In this document: in pieces, positions 1 through 8,338 of the stretch
Position numbering within the stretch: position 1 is the first letter of the stretch
Layout of the letters: each line of letters begins with the position of its first letter
DNA from: an uncultured Geobacteraceae bacterium
Lineage (GTDB): Bacteria; Desulfobacterota; Desulfuromonadia; Geobacterales; Pseudopelobacteraceae
Assembly (NCBI GenBank): GCA_903876875.1
Contig: CAIRBT010000026.1
Coordinates: forward strand, 1 to 52,531
Direction: 5' to 3'
Length of the DNA stretch: 52,531 nt
Notes under the pieces: model-generated
Told to the model about the DNA's origin: nothing
The model's input: the letters and a program-made list of their open reading frames with translations, nothing else
Database searches by the model: none
Made by a program: the position numbers and the translations under genes

Positions 1-2592
1 ACCAACAGCAGTGCCGCACTACTTGGAGACATCACCGAAGCGGGTAATCTTGATAATGGCAATGTCGTTGCAGGGACGGTCACCGCGACCGGTACCTTGA
101 CCTCCAGCGATGGTGATGCAGGTGCCACAAAAAGCTGGAGTTTGCAGGGCACCCCAAGCACAACCTACGGCAGCATAATCCTCAACCAATCAACCGGCGT
201 GTGGCTTTACACGCTGGATAATAGCCTCACTACCACTCAGGCGTTGCAAGAAAACGAGGTGGCAACCCAGACCTATACCGCTCGCGTTACCGATGATTTT
301 GGTGCGTATGTGGATCAAACACTCACGGTTACCATCAACGGTACCAATGATAGTCCCACGTTGACGGCGGCACTTCCCAATCAGCATAATAACTTTGCTG
401 GTGCCATCACCTCCTTTACGATTCCTGTACATACTTTTGCCGATGTGGATCGGAACAATATTTTTACCTACAATGCTGATGTTTGGGATGGTGCAACAGC
501 AACTCCACTCCCTTCATGGCTGCTTTTTGATGAAACGACCATCACCTTTAGCGGTAACCCTCCTTTGGGATCGTTCTCGCCAATCACCATACGTGTTACC
601 GCAACTGATAGTTTCGGGGCAGTCGTGTCGGATGAATTCGTAGTCACATTCCCGAATGGGCCGACTCTGATCGCTCCGACAGGGGATTTTGCTGTGATCA
701 GTAACAGCCCGGACATGGTAACGGTGGTTGGTGTCGAGCCAAGCAGTACCGTCACGTTGATCGGGAGCGGTAACACCACTGTTGCAAGCCCTGGCGGTGA
801 TGTCACCATTGACAATATCGGCACCGGCACAGCCGTTGTGTCAGGTGCAGGAACAGGGAATACGGTAACCGTCACCGGCAGTGGGGCGGCTATCGTATCC
901 ACTCCGCTCGGTGATGTTACGCTCGTTAACAACGGTTCCGGTCTGGCCGTTGTTTCCGGTGTAAACAACGGTAGTGTCATCACTCATCGTGGTGCAGGCA
1001 ATACAGAAGTCACCAATGTGGCTGGCGATATTACTCTTAACAACGGTGGCAGCGGTTTATTAACCATTGTGGCCCCCCACACTGGCACGACCATAACAAC
1101 TTCCGGCAGTGGCAACACAGCGGTTACCAACCCGGAAGGTGCTGTTGTTATCAATAATAGCGGTGGTGGCGTAACGACAGTAACAGACCTCCGTAACGGC
1201 AGTACCATTCAGACAAGCGGCAACGGAGCTATCGCAATTATTACGTCGCTTCATGCCGGCGAGAAAATTATCGTCAATTCAACCGCCAATGATAATATTC
1301 AGATAACCAATAGTGGTGCCGGATTGGTCGAAATACAGGGCGATCTGAGTCTTAACGGTGCCGATGGGATGACACTCACATTAAATGGTGCCACTACTGT
1401 CGTCATGGCAGAAAAGGGGGTTCTTAACCTTGGCAATGCACCGCTCCAGCTCTCCCTGGCTGCGGGCTACCTGCCGGTTGCCGGTGACCTCATTACCCTC
1501 ATAGCCAATGACGGCAGCGATGCCGTAACCGGAAATTTTGCCGGATTGCCGGAAGGAGCCGCAGTCCTTGTTGGCGGAGATATCTTCTACATTACGTACA
1601 AAGGGGGAGATGGTAATGACGTTGTTCTTCATATGAACGTTCCTCCCACCATAGGCGTACTCCCTTTGACGGTACAGGATGTGACTGTGGGGCAGCCCAA
1701 TGCCTTGCCTGACATAGCTATAAATGATGAGGACGGGATTCTCAATGTGACATTCACCACTCTTAACGGCACGCTTAACGGTCTGGCTGACAGCGACCCA
1801 CAGACCGCCGGTATTCAGATGGTCGGTATGGCAGCGTATATTAATGCCTCCTTTGCCGCCGCCACGCTCACACCTACCGCGTCGGGTGCTGCACAAATTG
1901 ATATGCTGGTATCCGATGCGGGACACGCTTCAACAGGTATAGCCTACCGCCTATGGGCAAGCGAGTATGGTGTGAGCACCACGGATGAATCCCACGTCCC
2001 CTCTCTCCCCATGATCGGGGGGGGCAATAGCCTGCTTGGTGATGGCAACGGTGATGGTATTGCCGATAGTATTCAGCCGGCGGTTGCATCAAAGCCCTTC
2101 TTTACGACCTCAGCGGCGAGCAGTACTCCTGGTTCCGCATCGCAGGCGTACATAACTCTTGTTGCCGGTTCCAATGCCGGGTCTGTTGATACCCTGGACG
2201 GGGGAAACAGTGTGGTAACAAAAATGCAACAACTTGATGCACCTGCGCTGCTCCCTTCCGGAATGCAGATGCCCTTGGGAACACTCTCACTGTCAGCCAC
2301 TGTTGCCACCGCCGGTACCGCCGAAACATTCAGCCTGTTTGTCGATAGCAGCATCAATGCCAATGGGTACTGGGCACAGAACAGTACCGGTATGTGGCAG
2401 AACCTCGCAACCCATATTGAGACGGTTGGCGATAAAACAAGAATAGATTTTACCATTGCCGATGGCGGGGCATTTGATACGGATCACTCGGCCAACGGTG
2501 TCATCACCGACAACGGTGCCCTTGCCACCAAGCCGCTCTCCATTGTAGGAGCCGTGCCGGTGGTTACCTCCGGTGGTGGGTTCTTTTTTTAA
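1..2592 (+). CDS. C-terminal part of a large VCBS / choice-of-anchor-U surface protein (5' truncated by window edge)
   Basis: The frame is open from base 1, so the gene starts upstream of the window; the TTG at 97 is internal. In order it shows the end of a VCBS repeat (closing with INGTNDSP), an Ig/cadherin-like domain with PSWLLFD and TFSG motifs (about 365-650), four 38-residue Gly/Thr/Asn-rich repeats (748-1203) that look like stacked beta strands, a linker, and a C-terminal choice-of-anchor U domain introduced by GDGNGDGIADSIQ (about 2036-2540). It ends in a Gly/Phe tail, SGGGFFF. Such proteins are exported and cell-surface or matrix associated; the substrate is unknown. No catalytic motif is visible. 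The lipoprotein at 2671 follows in the same direction and may be co-expressed. Confidence 0.85.
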   Translation, partial: TNSSAALLGDITEAGNLDNGNVVAGTVTATGTLTSSDGDAGATKSWSLQGTPSTTYGSIILNQSTGVWLYTLDNSLTTTQALQENEVATQTYTARVTDDFGAYVDQTLTVTINGTNDSPTLTAALPNQHNNFAGAITSFTIPVHTFADVDRNNIFTYNADVWDGATATPLPSWLLFDETTITFSGNPPLGSFSPITIRVTATDSFGAVVSDEFVVTFPNGPTLIAPTGDFAVISNSPDMVTVVGVEPSSTVTLIGSGNTTVASPGGDVTIDNIGTGTAVVSGAGTGNTVTVTGSGAAIVSTPLGDVTLVNNGSGLAVVSGVNNGSVITHRGAGNTEVTNVAGDITLNNGGSGLLTIVAPHTGTTITTSGSGNTAVTNPEGAVVINNSGGGVTTVTDLRNGSTIQTSGNGAIAIITSLHAGEKIIVNSTANDNIQITNSGAGLVEIQGDLSLNGADGMTLTLNGATTVVMAEKGVLNLGNAPLQLSLAAGYLPVAGDLITLIANDGSDAVTGNFAGLPEGAAVLVGGDIFYITYKGGDGNDVVLHMNVPPTIGVLPLTVQDVTVGQPNALPDIAINDEDGILNVTFTTLNGTLNGLADSDPQTAGIQMVGMAAYINASFAAATLTPTASGAAQIDMLVSDAGHASTGIAYRLWASEYGVSTTDESHVPSLPMIGGGNSLLGDGNGDGIADSIQPAVASKPFFTTSAASSTPGSASQAYITLVAGSNAGSVDTLDGGNSVVTKMQQLDAPALLPSGMQMPLGTLSLSATVATAGTAETFSLFVDSSINANGYWAQNSTGMWQNLATHIETVGDKTRIDFTIADGGAFDTDHSANGVITDNGALATKPLSIVGAVPVVTSGGGFFF
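748..1245 (+). repeat. In-frame 114-bp (38-aa) tandem repeats
   Basis: Four full units start at 748, 862, 976 and 1090, with a partial fifth at 1204. Each encodes a pattern like TVTxxGSGNTxVxxPxGDV followed by a Gly/Asn-rich half. The units have diverged in sequence, so this is an old protein-level repeat and not a recent DNA duplication. The periodicity fits a beta-solenoid-like stalk. Confidence 0.75.
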
Positions 2593-2670
2593 GGGGCCTG
2601 GAGTTACTACTACTTAAATTCTGATGATCGATTGAAGCTTAACTAAACAATAGTTGCGGGAGGTTACAAA

Positions 2671-3402
2671 ATGTATCGTTTGCTGACAGTCATGATGGTA
2701 ATGGCATCTGCTCTTCTTCTGAGCGGATGTGGCGGGGGAGATGGTGGAGCGGCTTCGTTCAGTTCTTCCCTCAAGGGGATATGGGCCGGGACAGCCGGCA
2801 ATGTGGTGACAAAAGCTATCGTACTAGCCAACGGTGAAGGGTGGTTTATTTTTGGTAACGCTCAGAATAACGCCATTACGTTTACTTTCTGTGACCATGT
2901 ACAGATGACCGCAAGCAACAACAGCTTTATGGCACAGGGTACACAGTATCTTTTGCAGAACGGTACGTCAGCAGATGCCACCGGTTCCGGAACTTTTGTC
3001 GAAAAAACGTTCCTTACCGGTTCCCTTTCTACCAGTACGTTCACCAACCTGGTTTACGATAGCAGCTATGAAAAAAGAGCCGTCCAGAGTGATATTGGTG
3101 GTAGTTGGAGCGGGGCCTTCGGTGGGGGAGCCAGTAGTCTGACACTGACGGTTAATGGCACAACCGGCGAAGTATCCGGTGAGAGCAGTAATAAGTGCAG
3201 CTACGGCGGTTCCGCACAGCCACGGTCAGCCGATCCGGCACTGTTTGACGTGAATTTGACTGAAACCTGTCTTACGGGCACACCTACCGAGCTTTCCGGT
3301 ATTGCATACACAACGGCCGGTTCCGGTGCTACCTACGTGTCAATTGTGGTAACCACTGCCGACAGATCAGATGTTGCTTTGTTTGTGGGGCAAAAACAGT
3401 AA
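2671..3402 (+). CDS. Small lipoprotein of unknown function
   Basis: 243 residues. The N-terminus is a lipoprotein signal with the lipobox LLSGC (Cys at residue 20), followed by a Gly-rich CGGGDGG linker. The rest is Ser/Thr/Gly-rich and probably all-beta, with GIWAGTAG near residue 32 and the similar GGSWSGAFGG near residue 146, suggesting two related halves. A ribosome binding site (GGGAGG at about 2658) precedes the ATG. It is expected to be anchored in the inner or outer membrane facing the periplasm. Its position 78 bp after the giant surface protein hints at shared expression. I do not recognise a characterised family. Confidence 0.8.
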   Translation: MYRLLTVMMVMASALLLSGCGGGDGGAASFSSSLKGIWAGTAGNVVTKAIVLANGEGWFIFGNAQNNAITFTFCDHVQMTASNNSFMAQGTQYLLQNGTSADATGSGTFVEKTFLTGSLSTSTFTNLVYDSSYEKRAVQSDIGGSWSGAFGGGASSLTLTVNGTTGEVSGESSNKCSYGGSAQPRSADPALFDVNLTETCLTGTPTELSGIAYTTAGSGATYVSIVVTTADRSDVALFVGQKQ

Positions 3403-3440
3403 TTGATGCGAGAAACTAACTGGCAGGTTGTAGCATTTAC

Positions 3441-3488
3441 CCCGCCCCTCAATCCCCCCTTGTCAGGGGGGAGGCCTTTAAGCCTCCC
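3441..3488. terminator. GC-rich double inverted repeat between convergent genes
   Basis: A CCCCCCT/AGGGGGG stem (3454-3471) overlaps a second GGGAGGC/GCCTCCC stem (3469-3488). They lie between the stops of the plus-strand lipoprotein (3402) and the minus-strand methyltransferase (3495). The position suits a two-way terminator, but no long T-tract is present, so it may instead be a dispersed GC-rich intergenic repeat. Confidence 0.4.
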
Positions 3489-3494
3489 CGCTCC

Positions 3495-4181
3495 CTACCT
3501 GACCTTCCCCCGTGTGCCGAGAAAAACCACATGGCGGAACCCTCCCTTGCCGGGGCGGGGGGTGGTGACGGTAAAACCGGCTTTCTGGAGCCGCCGGTCA
3601 AACCCTTCATCATACTGTTCCCCCCAGACCGCCACCACTCCGTCCGGTTTCAGAGCCTGTACCATCTTTTCAATGGCCCGACTGCCGTAGAGCGGGTCGC
3701 CGGTGGCATCGGTTCTGGCGTGGGGACCCCGGTAGAGGTCAAGGATAATGGCATCGTACCGGCTCTCTGCCGGTCCGGCGGCGGTGCGGGCAATGCGGCT
3801 CGATACGTCGCAGATTTCTACCGTTACCCGTGGATCGGCGACGGCATGGCCGGTCATGGCCGCCAGTGGCCCGCCACACCAGCCGTGAACCACCGGATTC
3901 AGCTCGGCAACCACCACCTCTGCTCCCTCCGGCAGAGTATCAAGGGCTCCCCTGAGGGTAAAGCCCATGCCCAGTCCTCCCACCAGCACCTTTGGCGCCG
4001 TTTTCCCCTTCAATTGCTGGCATCCCAGTTGGCCGAGAACAATTTCCGACCGGTTGGACAGGCTGTTCATCAACACCTGGGGGCCGATCATAATCAGAAA
4101 ATCCCGCTCTCCCCGCTGACGCAGTTCCAGTATGCCATCGGTGGTGGTAACGCTTTCAAGTACTTTCCAGGGTTGTGCCAT
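3495..4181 (-). CDS. Spermidine-synthase-like SAM-dependent methyltransferase fold protein
   Basis: 228 residues. The Rossmann-type core is clear: KVLVGGLGMGFTLRGAL (nucleotide-binding glycine loop, about residues 64-80), an acidic residue ending beta-2 in VVVAELNPVV, and YDAIILDLYRGP corresponding to the spermidine synthase substrate-side region. It is shorter than bona fide SpeE (about 280-300 residues), so it is better called spermidine-synthase-like; the actual substrate (polyamine or methyl acceptor) cannot be told. It is probably cytoplasmic. It is the last of three minus-strand genes and lies 16 bp after the GIY-YIG gene, so co-transcription is likely. Confidence 0.75.
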   Translation of the reverse strand: MAQPWKVLESVTTTDGILELRQRGERDFLIMIGPQVLMNSLSNRSEIVLGQLGCQQLKGKTAPKVLVGGLGMGFTLRGALDTLPEGAEVVVAELNPVVHGWCGGPLAAMTGHAVADPRVTVEICDVSSRIARTAAGPAESRYDAIILDLYRGPHARTDATGDPLYGSRAIEKMVQALKPDGVVAVWGEQYDEGFDRRLQKAGFTVTTPRPGKGGFRHVVFLGTRGKVR

Positions 4182-4197
4182 GGGTCTATCCTCTTGT

Positions 4198-4497
4198 TTA
4201 ATTCTCTGCTGAAACGATCAAACGGAGCTTTTCGCTGCGGGAGAGCTTTTTGATGGCACACTCACGGCTGCTGGCACTGCTTCGCGTGTGGCTTGCTTCG
4301 AGAAACACTACCCGGAGCGGCCGTCTCCCCCGAAAGTAGCGGGCTCCCCGGCCAGAGGCGTGCTCGGCAAAACGGCGCTCCACATTGGTGGTGATGCCGG
4401 TGTAGAGGGAGTCATCTGAGCAGAGGATCAGATAGACCTGCCAGTTCCTCTCTGCTGCCTCCTGGCCGCTGGCGGTGTCACTGGTGCGGCAGTTCAA
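4198..4497 (-). CDS. GIY-YIG domain endonuclease-like protein (UPF0213/YhbQ type)
   Basis: The single-domain GIY-YIG fold is recognised from WQVYLILCSDDSLYTGIT followed by ERRFAEHASGRGARY and a late Glu-containing helix. Family members run about 85-100 residues. The open frame extends to 4593, but that would bury most of the N-terminus inside the upstream pseudouridine synthase gene. The TTG at 4497 gives 99 residues and a 20-nt overlap with that gene, which is my preferred but unproven start; no strong ribosome binding site is visible. The cellular substrate of these small proteins is not established. Confidence 0.65.
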   Translation of the reverse strand: MNCRTSDTASGQEAAERNWQVYLILCSDDSLYTGITTNVERRFAEHASGRGARYFRGRRPLRVVFLEASHTRSSASSRECAIKKLSRSEKLRLIVSAEN

Positions 4498-5188
4498 CGG
4501 TGCCGACCAGTTTGATAAAAAACTCCGGCATGGCGGTTTCAAAGGTGAGCCGTCTGCCGGTAACCGGATGGGTGAAGCGTAAGGAACGGGCATGGAGTGC
4601 CAGAGTGCCGTACCGGTCGCCGGTGCCGTACTTGGTGTCGCCCACCACCGGATGCCCTTTTTCGGAGAGGTGGACCCGGATCTGGTGCTTGCGTCCGGTC
4701 AAGAGATGAATCTCCAACAGAGACAATCCCCGTACCTCTTTCAGAACCGTATATTCGGTGTGGGAGAGTTTTCCCGTTGTCTGGTCGGTGGTGGAATAGA
4801 CGTTGAGGGCACTGTTTTCAGCCAGGTAGCTGCTGATGGTGCCGCTGGCGGGGGTGATGGAACCATGAATGATGGTGAGATACCGCTTGTCGCTCTCCTG
4901 CCAGTTCTGTTGCAGGTGCTCCTTGACCGCTTCGCTTTTGGCCAGCACCAGAATGCCGGAGGTCTCCCGGTCAAGGCGATGGACGATATAAACCCGGTTC
5001 CGTGAACGGGGATCTCCCTTGCGCACATAGTCGTTGAGAATGGAGTGAACCGTTCGGGCACTATCCCGCCCGGTGCCGATGGTGAGTAGGCCGCACGGCT
5101 TTTCCACGACGATCAGATCCCGGTCTTCATGGAGCAGGGTGACCCCTTTGGGGTGAAATTTACGGGGAGGTAACGGGGAGGCGGCCAT
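4478..5188 (-). CDS. RluA-family RNA pseudouridine synthase
   Basis: 236 residues. The signature HRLDRETSGILVLAKS (about residues 70-85) contains the catalytic Asp of RluA-type synthases. Further family motifs are LLTGRKHQIRVHL and GHPVVGDTKYG, the latter just before the C-terminal strand. No N-terminal S4 domain is present, unlike RluC/RluD. It isomerises uridine to pseudouridine in rRNA or tRNA; the target base cannot be assigned. It is the first gene of a three-gene minus-strand group and its 3' end overlaps the GIY-YIG frame. Confidence 0.85.
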   Translation of the reverse strand: MAASPLPPRKFHPKGVTLLHEDRDLIVVEKPCGLLTIGTGRDSARTVHSILNDYVRKGDPRSRNRVYIVHRLDRETSGILVLAKSEAVKEHLQQNWQESDKRYLTIIHGSITPASGTISSYLAENSALNVYSTTDQTTGKLSHTEYTVLKEVRGLSLLEIHLLTGRKHQIRVHLSEKGHPVVGDTKYGTGDRYGTLALHARSLRFTHPVTGRRLTFETAMPEFFIKLVGTVELPHQ

Positions 5189-5337
5189 GGTAATCTTTCT
5201 GAAATAAATTTAGTTTTAAGTCGGTTTTTCAGGTTGCGTGAAGCAGACATTTACACTACCATGGACAGAAAAAACAGCCTACCAAAAAGAGTAGTCTCAC
5301 TTCTTACTCATACAATTCCAGACAGGGAGAACATATC

Positions 5338-6429
5338 ATGGAAGAACAACTTCAGGCTACGCCGATCTGTGGTCGGCACCGGGCTTTGAACGCCCTGATG
5401 GCACCATTTGGCGGTTGGGACATGCCGATTCAGTACGAGGGGATCATTGCCGAGCATAGCTGGTGTCGCACCAGTTCCTCCCTGTTTGATATCTGCCACA
5501 TGGGGGAGTTCATCTTTCAGGGTGATTTTGTCGCCGACGGGTTGGAGGATCTGTTCACCTTTTCCGTGCAGACCATCCCGCTGGGGCGTTCCCGCTACGG
5601 TTTTCTGCTCAACGAACGGGGGGGGATTATTGATGATCTGATTGTCTTCCGTATGGCTGAAGACAAAGTGATGATTGTCGTTAATGCCGCCACCGCGCCG
5701 AAGGATTTTGCCGTTATCAACGAGCGTCTCACGGGGGGGACTTTTACCGATATTACCGCCGTTACCGGTAAGCTTGACCTTCAGGGCCCCCTTTCCCGCT
5801 ATGTGATGGTGGAAGTCTTTGGTGAAGAGGTGGCTACGCTCCCCTATTTCCGCTTTATCACTCTGAACATCCTCGGTGTGGAGGCCATCGTCAGCCGCAC
5901 CGGGTATACGGGAGAACTGGGGTACGAAATTTTCATTGCGGCGGATAAGGTTGGTGAATTGTGGGATCTGCTGCTTGAGGACGAACGGGTGAAGCCGGCC
6001 GGTCTGGGGGCGCGGGATGTGCTTCGTCTGGAGGTGGGGTATTCCCTCTACGGTAGCGATATCGATGAAGAGACCACCCCACTGGAAGCGGGGCTGGAAG
6101 GGTTTGTCAATTTTGAGGGCACCTTTGTCGGCAAAGAGGCGCTGCTCCGTCAGAAAGAGCAGGGGGCTCCGCGCAGGAAGGTGGCCTTTCAGGTCAACGG
6201 TCGCCGGTCGCCACGGCACTATTACGATATCTGTTCCGGCGGAGAAACGGTCGGCATGGTGACCAGCGGTGTTTTTTCACCCATGGTCGGCACGGGGATC
6301 GGTATCGGTTTTGTTCCGCCGGAGCTGGCGGTTATCGGCACCCCGTTGACCATCAGCCATGAACGGATCTCCATGGAAGCCACCGTCTGCGAACTGCCGT
6401 TCTTCAAGGATGGCTCGGTCCGGGGATAA
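5338..6429 (+). CDS. gcvT: Glycine cleavage system T protein (aminomethyltransferase)
   Basis: 363 residues, the usual size. N-terminal HRALNALMAPFGGWDMPIQY and SLFDICHMGEF are typical of GcvT, and the folate-binding region includes SRTGYTGELGYEIF. It transfers the methylene group from the aminomethyl-lipoyl H protein to tetrahydrofolate, releasing ammonia. A GGGAGA ribosome binding site precedes the ATG. It heads a plus-strand gcvT-H-PA-PB series. The 149-bp upstream region was checked for a glycine riboswitch and none of its conserved core elements were seen, so regulation is unclear. Confidence 0.95.
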   Translation: MEEQLQATPICGRHRALNALMAPFGGWDMPIQYEGIIAEHSWCRTSSSLFDICHMGEFIFQGDFVADGLEDLFTFSVQTIPLGRSRYGFLLNERGGIIDDLIVFRMAEDKVMIVVNAATAPKDFAVINERLTGGTFTDITAVTGKLDLQGPLSRYVMVEVFGEEVATLPYFRFITLNILGVEAIVSRTGYTGELGYEIFIAADKVGELWDLLLEDERVKPAGLGARDVLRLEVGYSLYGSDIDEETTPLEAGLEGFVNFEGTFVGKEALLRQKEQGAPRRKVAFQVNGRRSPRHYYDICSGGETVGMVTSGVFSPMVGTGIGIGFVPPELAVIGTPLTISHERISMEATVCELPFFKDGSVRG

Positions 6430-6467
6430 TAGTTTTGTGGTGAAAGATTTATTTTTAAAAGGCTTTC

Positions 6468-6492
6468 TCACGCGGAGGGCGCGGAGGGCGCA
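6468..6492. repeat. Short GCGGAGGGC direct repeat between gcvT and gcvH
   Basis: The stretch contains CACGCGGAGGGCGCGGAGGG, i.e. two copies of GCGGAGGGC in a row. Similar ACGCRGAGGCGCRGAGG strings are familiar as dispersed intergenic repeats in many proteobacterial genomes; that is from memory and not verified. It lies in the 110-bp gap within the gcv operon and no gene is present there. Confidence 0.35.
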
Positions 6493-6539
6493 ACAACGAG
6501 ATTCTTTGTTACATCTAAAAACAACGGAGGAATAGTACA

Positions 6540-6911
6540 ATGGCAACTTTTTTTACCAAGGAACATGAGTGGGTTACGGTAACTGACGGGATCGGCGTTG
6601 TTGGCATCAGCGACCATGCGGCCCATGAACTGGGGGATATCACCTTTGTGGAACTGCCGAAAATCGGTGCCGCTGTTACCCAGTTTGGCCTGCTTGGCAG
6701 TATCGAGTCGGTTAAGGCGGCCAGTGATATCTTTGCCCCGGTTTCCGGCAAAGTGGTCAAGGTGAATGACGCACTTGACAGCGCACCGGAAGTGGTCAAC
6801 GAGAGTGCCGAAGGGGCTGGCTGGATGGCCGAGATTGAAATTGCCAACGAGTCAGAGCTGAAAAACCTCATGACCCAGGGTGAGTACGACGACTACCTGA
6901 AGACGCTGTAA
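6540..6911 (+). CDS. gcvH: Glycine cleavage system H protein (lipoyl carrier)
   Basis: 123 residues, normal length. The lipoylation motif is [18 protein letters not shown] with Lys59 as the lipoyl acceptor. The N-terminal HEWV motif is typical. The protein shuttles the aminomethyl group between the P and T proteins. An ACGGAGGAA ribosome binding site is close to the ATG. The lipoyl group is probably supplied by the LipM-like and LipA enzymes encoded at 10143-11827. Confidence 0.96.
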   Translation: MATFFTKEHEWVTVTDGIGVVGISDHAAHELGDITFVELPKIGAAVTQFGLLGSIESVKAASDIFAPVSGKVVKVNDALDSAPEVVNESAEGAGWMAEIEIANESELKNLMTQGEYDDYLKTL

Positions 6912-6924
6912 GGGGACCATATCT

Positions 6925-8280
6925 ATGAACGACAGTCACTATTGCCCCCATACGCCGGAAGAGATCGCCGAGATGCTCTCCACCATCGGTGTTGCCTCCG
7001 TTGAGGAACTTTTTGCGCCGATCCCCACCGAGCTGCGGGCGAAGACCTTCAATCTTCCCGCCGGTATGTCGGAATTCGAAACCTACGGCAGGATGCAGGA
7101 GCTTGCCGGAGATAATACACCCGGAATGGTTAACTTCATTGGCGGCGGTTTCTACGACCATATCATCCCCGCCGTGGTGGATCACCTCTCCGGCCGTGCC
7201 GAGTTTTACACCGCCTATACCCCCTATCAGCCCGAATGCTCACAGGGAACACTGCAGGCGTTGTTCGAGTATCAGACCGCCATCTGCCGTCTGACCGGTC
7301 TGGATGTCTCCAACGCTTCCCTCTATGATGGCGGAACGGCGTGCGCCGAGGCGGCCATGATGGCCCTGCGGGTCACCGGCCGGAACAAGATTCTCATCGA
7401 TGGTTCGGTGAGCCCCTTCTCCCGCCAGGTGGTGAAAACCTATCTGTTCAACCTTGACGTGGAAATCGTCGAGATTGATCCGCTGGATGGTCTGCTCAAC
7501 CGAGCTGAACTTGCCTCCCTGCTCGATGACAGTGTGGCGGCCCTGCTGGTGCAGAATCCGAATTTCTTCGGCAGTATTGAGGATTTTACCGCCGTGGCCG
7601 GACAGGTTCACGGGGTGGGTGCCCTGCTGATCGGCTCGGTCTATCCCATCGCCCTCGGCATACTCAAGACACCGGGGGAAACCGGTATCGATATCGCCGT
7701 TGGTGACGGTCAGAGCCTGGGAAATCCGCTCTCCTTTGGTGGCCCCTCCTTCGGTTTCATCGCCGCAAAGAAAACCTTTATCCGTAATATGCCGGGGCGT
7801 ATTGTCGGTGAGACCGTTGACAAGAACGGTACCCGTGGCTATGTGCTGACCCTGCAGGCGCGGGAACAGCATATCAAGCGCCACAAGGCAACCTCGAACA
7901 TCTGTAGTAATCAGGGGCTCTGTGCCCTGCGGGGCCTGATTTTCCTCTCTGCCGTCGGCAAAGAGGGGTTGGCGGAACTGGCCCGTCTGAACCGGGACAA
8001 GGCTGAATACGCCAAGGCACGGCTGGCCGCCATTCCGGGGGTGACGGTGCTGCAGGTGGCTCCCACCTTCAACGAATTCACCGTTTCATTGCCAAAGGAT
8101 GCGGCTGAGGTGGTGGCCGAATTGTTAAAAGCGGGGATCGCCGCCGGTGTGCCTCTGGGACAGTACTACCTGGGCTCGGAGAACTGTCTGGTGGTCACGG
8201 TCACCGAAAAGCGGAGCAAAAAGGAAATCGACAAATTTGCCGAGGCGTTGCAGAGCGAATTGATCGCAATTCATTTTTAA
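6925..8280 (+). CDS. gcvPA: Glycine dehydrogenase (decarboxylating) subunit 1
   Basis: 451 residues, standard for the N-terminal half of the split P protein. Typical segments are [50 protein letters not shown] and [18 protein letters not shown]. With GcvPB it forms the PLP-dependent glycine decarboxylase, which loads the aminomethyl group onto GcvH and releases CO2. It begins 13 bp after gcvH with an AAGGGG ribosome binding site. The split arrangement is common outside enteric bacteria. Confidence 0.95.
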   Translation: MNDSHYCPHTPEEIAEMLSTIGVASVEELFAPIPTELRAKTFNLPAGMSEFETYGRMQELAGDNTPGMVNFIGGGFYDHIIPAVVDHLSGRAEFYTAYTPYQPECSQGTLQALFEYQTAICRLTGLDVSNASLYDGGTACAEAAMMALRVTGRNKILIDGSVSPFSRQVVKTYLFNLDVEIVEIDPLDGLLNRAELASLLDDSVAALLVQNPNFFGSIEDFTAVAGQVHGVGALLIGSVYPIALGILKTPGETGIDIAVGDGQSLGNPLSFGGPSFGFIAAKKTFIRNMPGRIVGETVDKNGTRGYVLTLQAREQHIKRHKATSNICSNQGLCALRGLIFLSAVGKEGLAELARLNRDKAEYAKARLAAIPGVTVLQVAPTFNEFTVSLPKDAAEVVAELLKAGIAAGVPLGQYYLGSENCLVVTVTEKRSKKEIDKFAEALQSELIAIHF

Positions 8281-8338
8281 TACATGCCGTGGCGGCACTG
8301 TTGCAATGTATTCGTAACCAATAATGAGGATCCCAACT

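Noticed and set aside
5189-5337. Possible glycine riboswitch before gcvT
   Set aside because: The leader lacks the conserved glycine aptamer core and is too short for a tandem aptamer.
5308-6219. Long minus-strand open frame opposite gcvT
   Set aside because: It is antisense to a certain gene and has no recognisable domain. The same applies to the other long frames opposite the gcv, NdvB and nitrite reductase genes.
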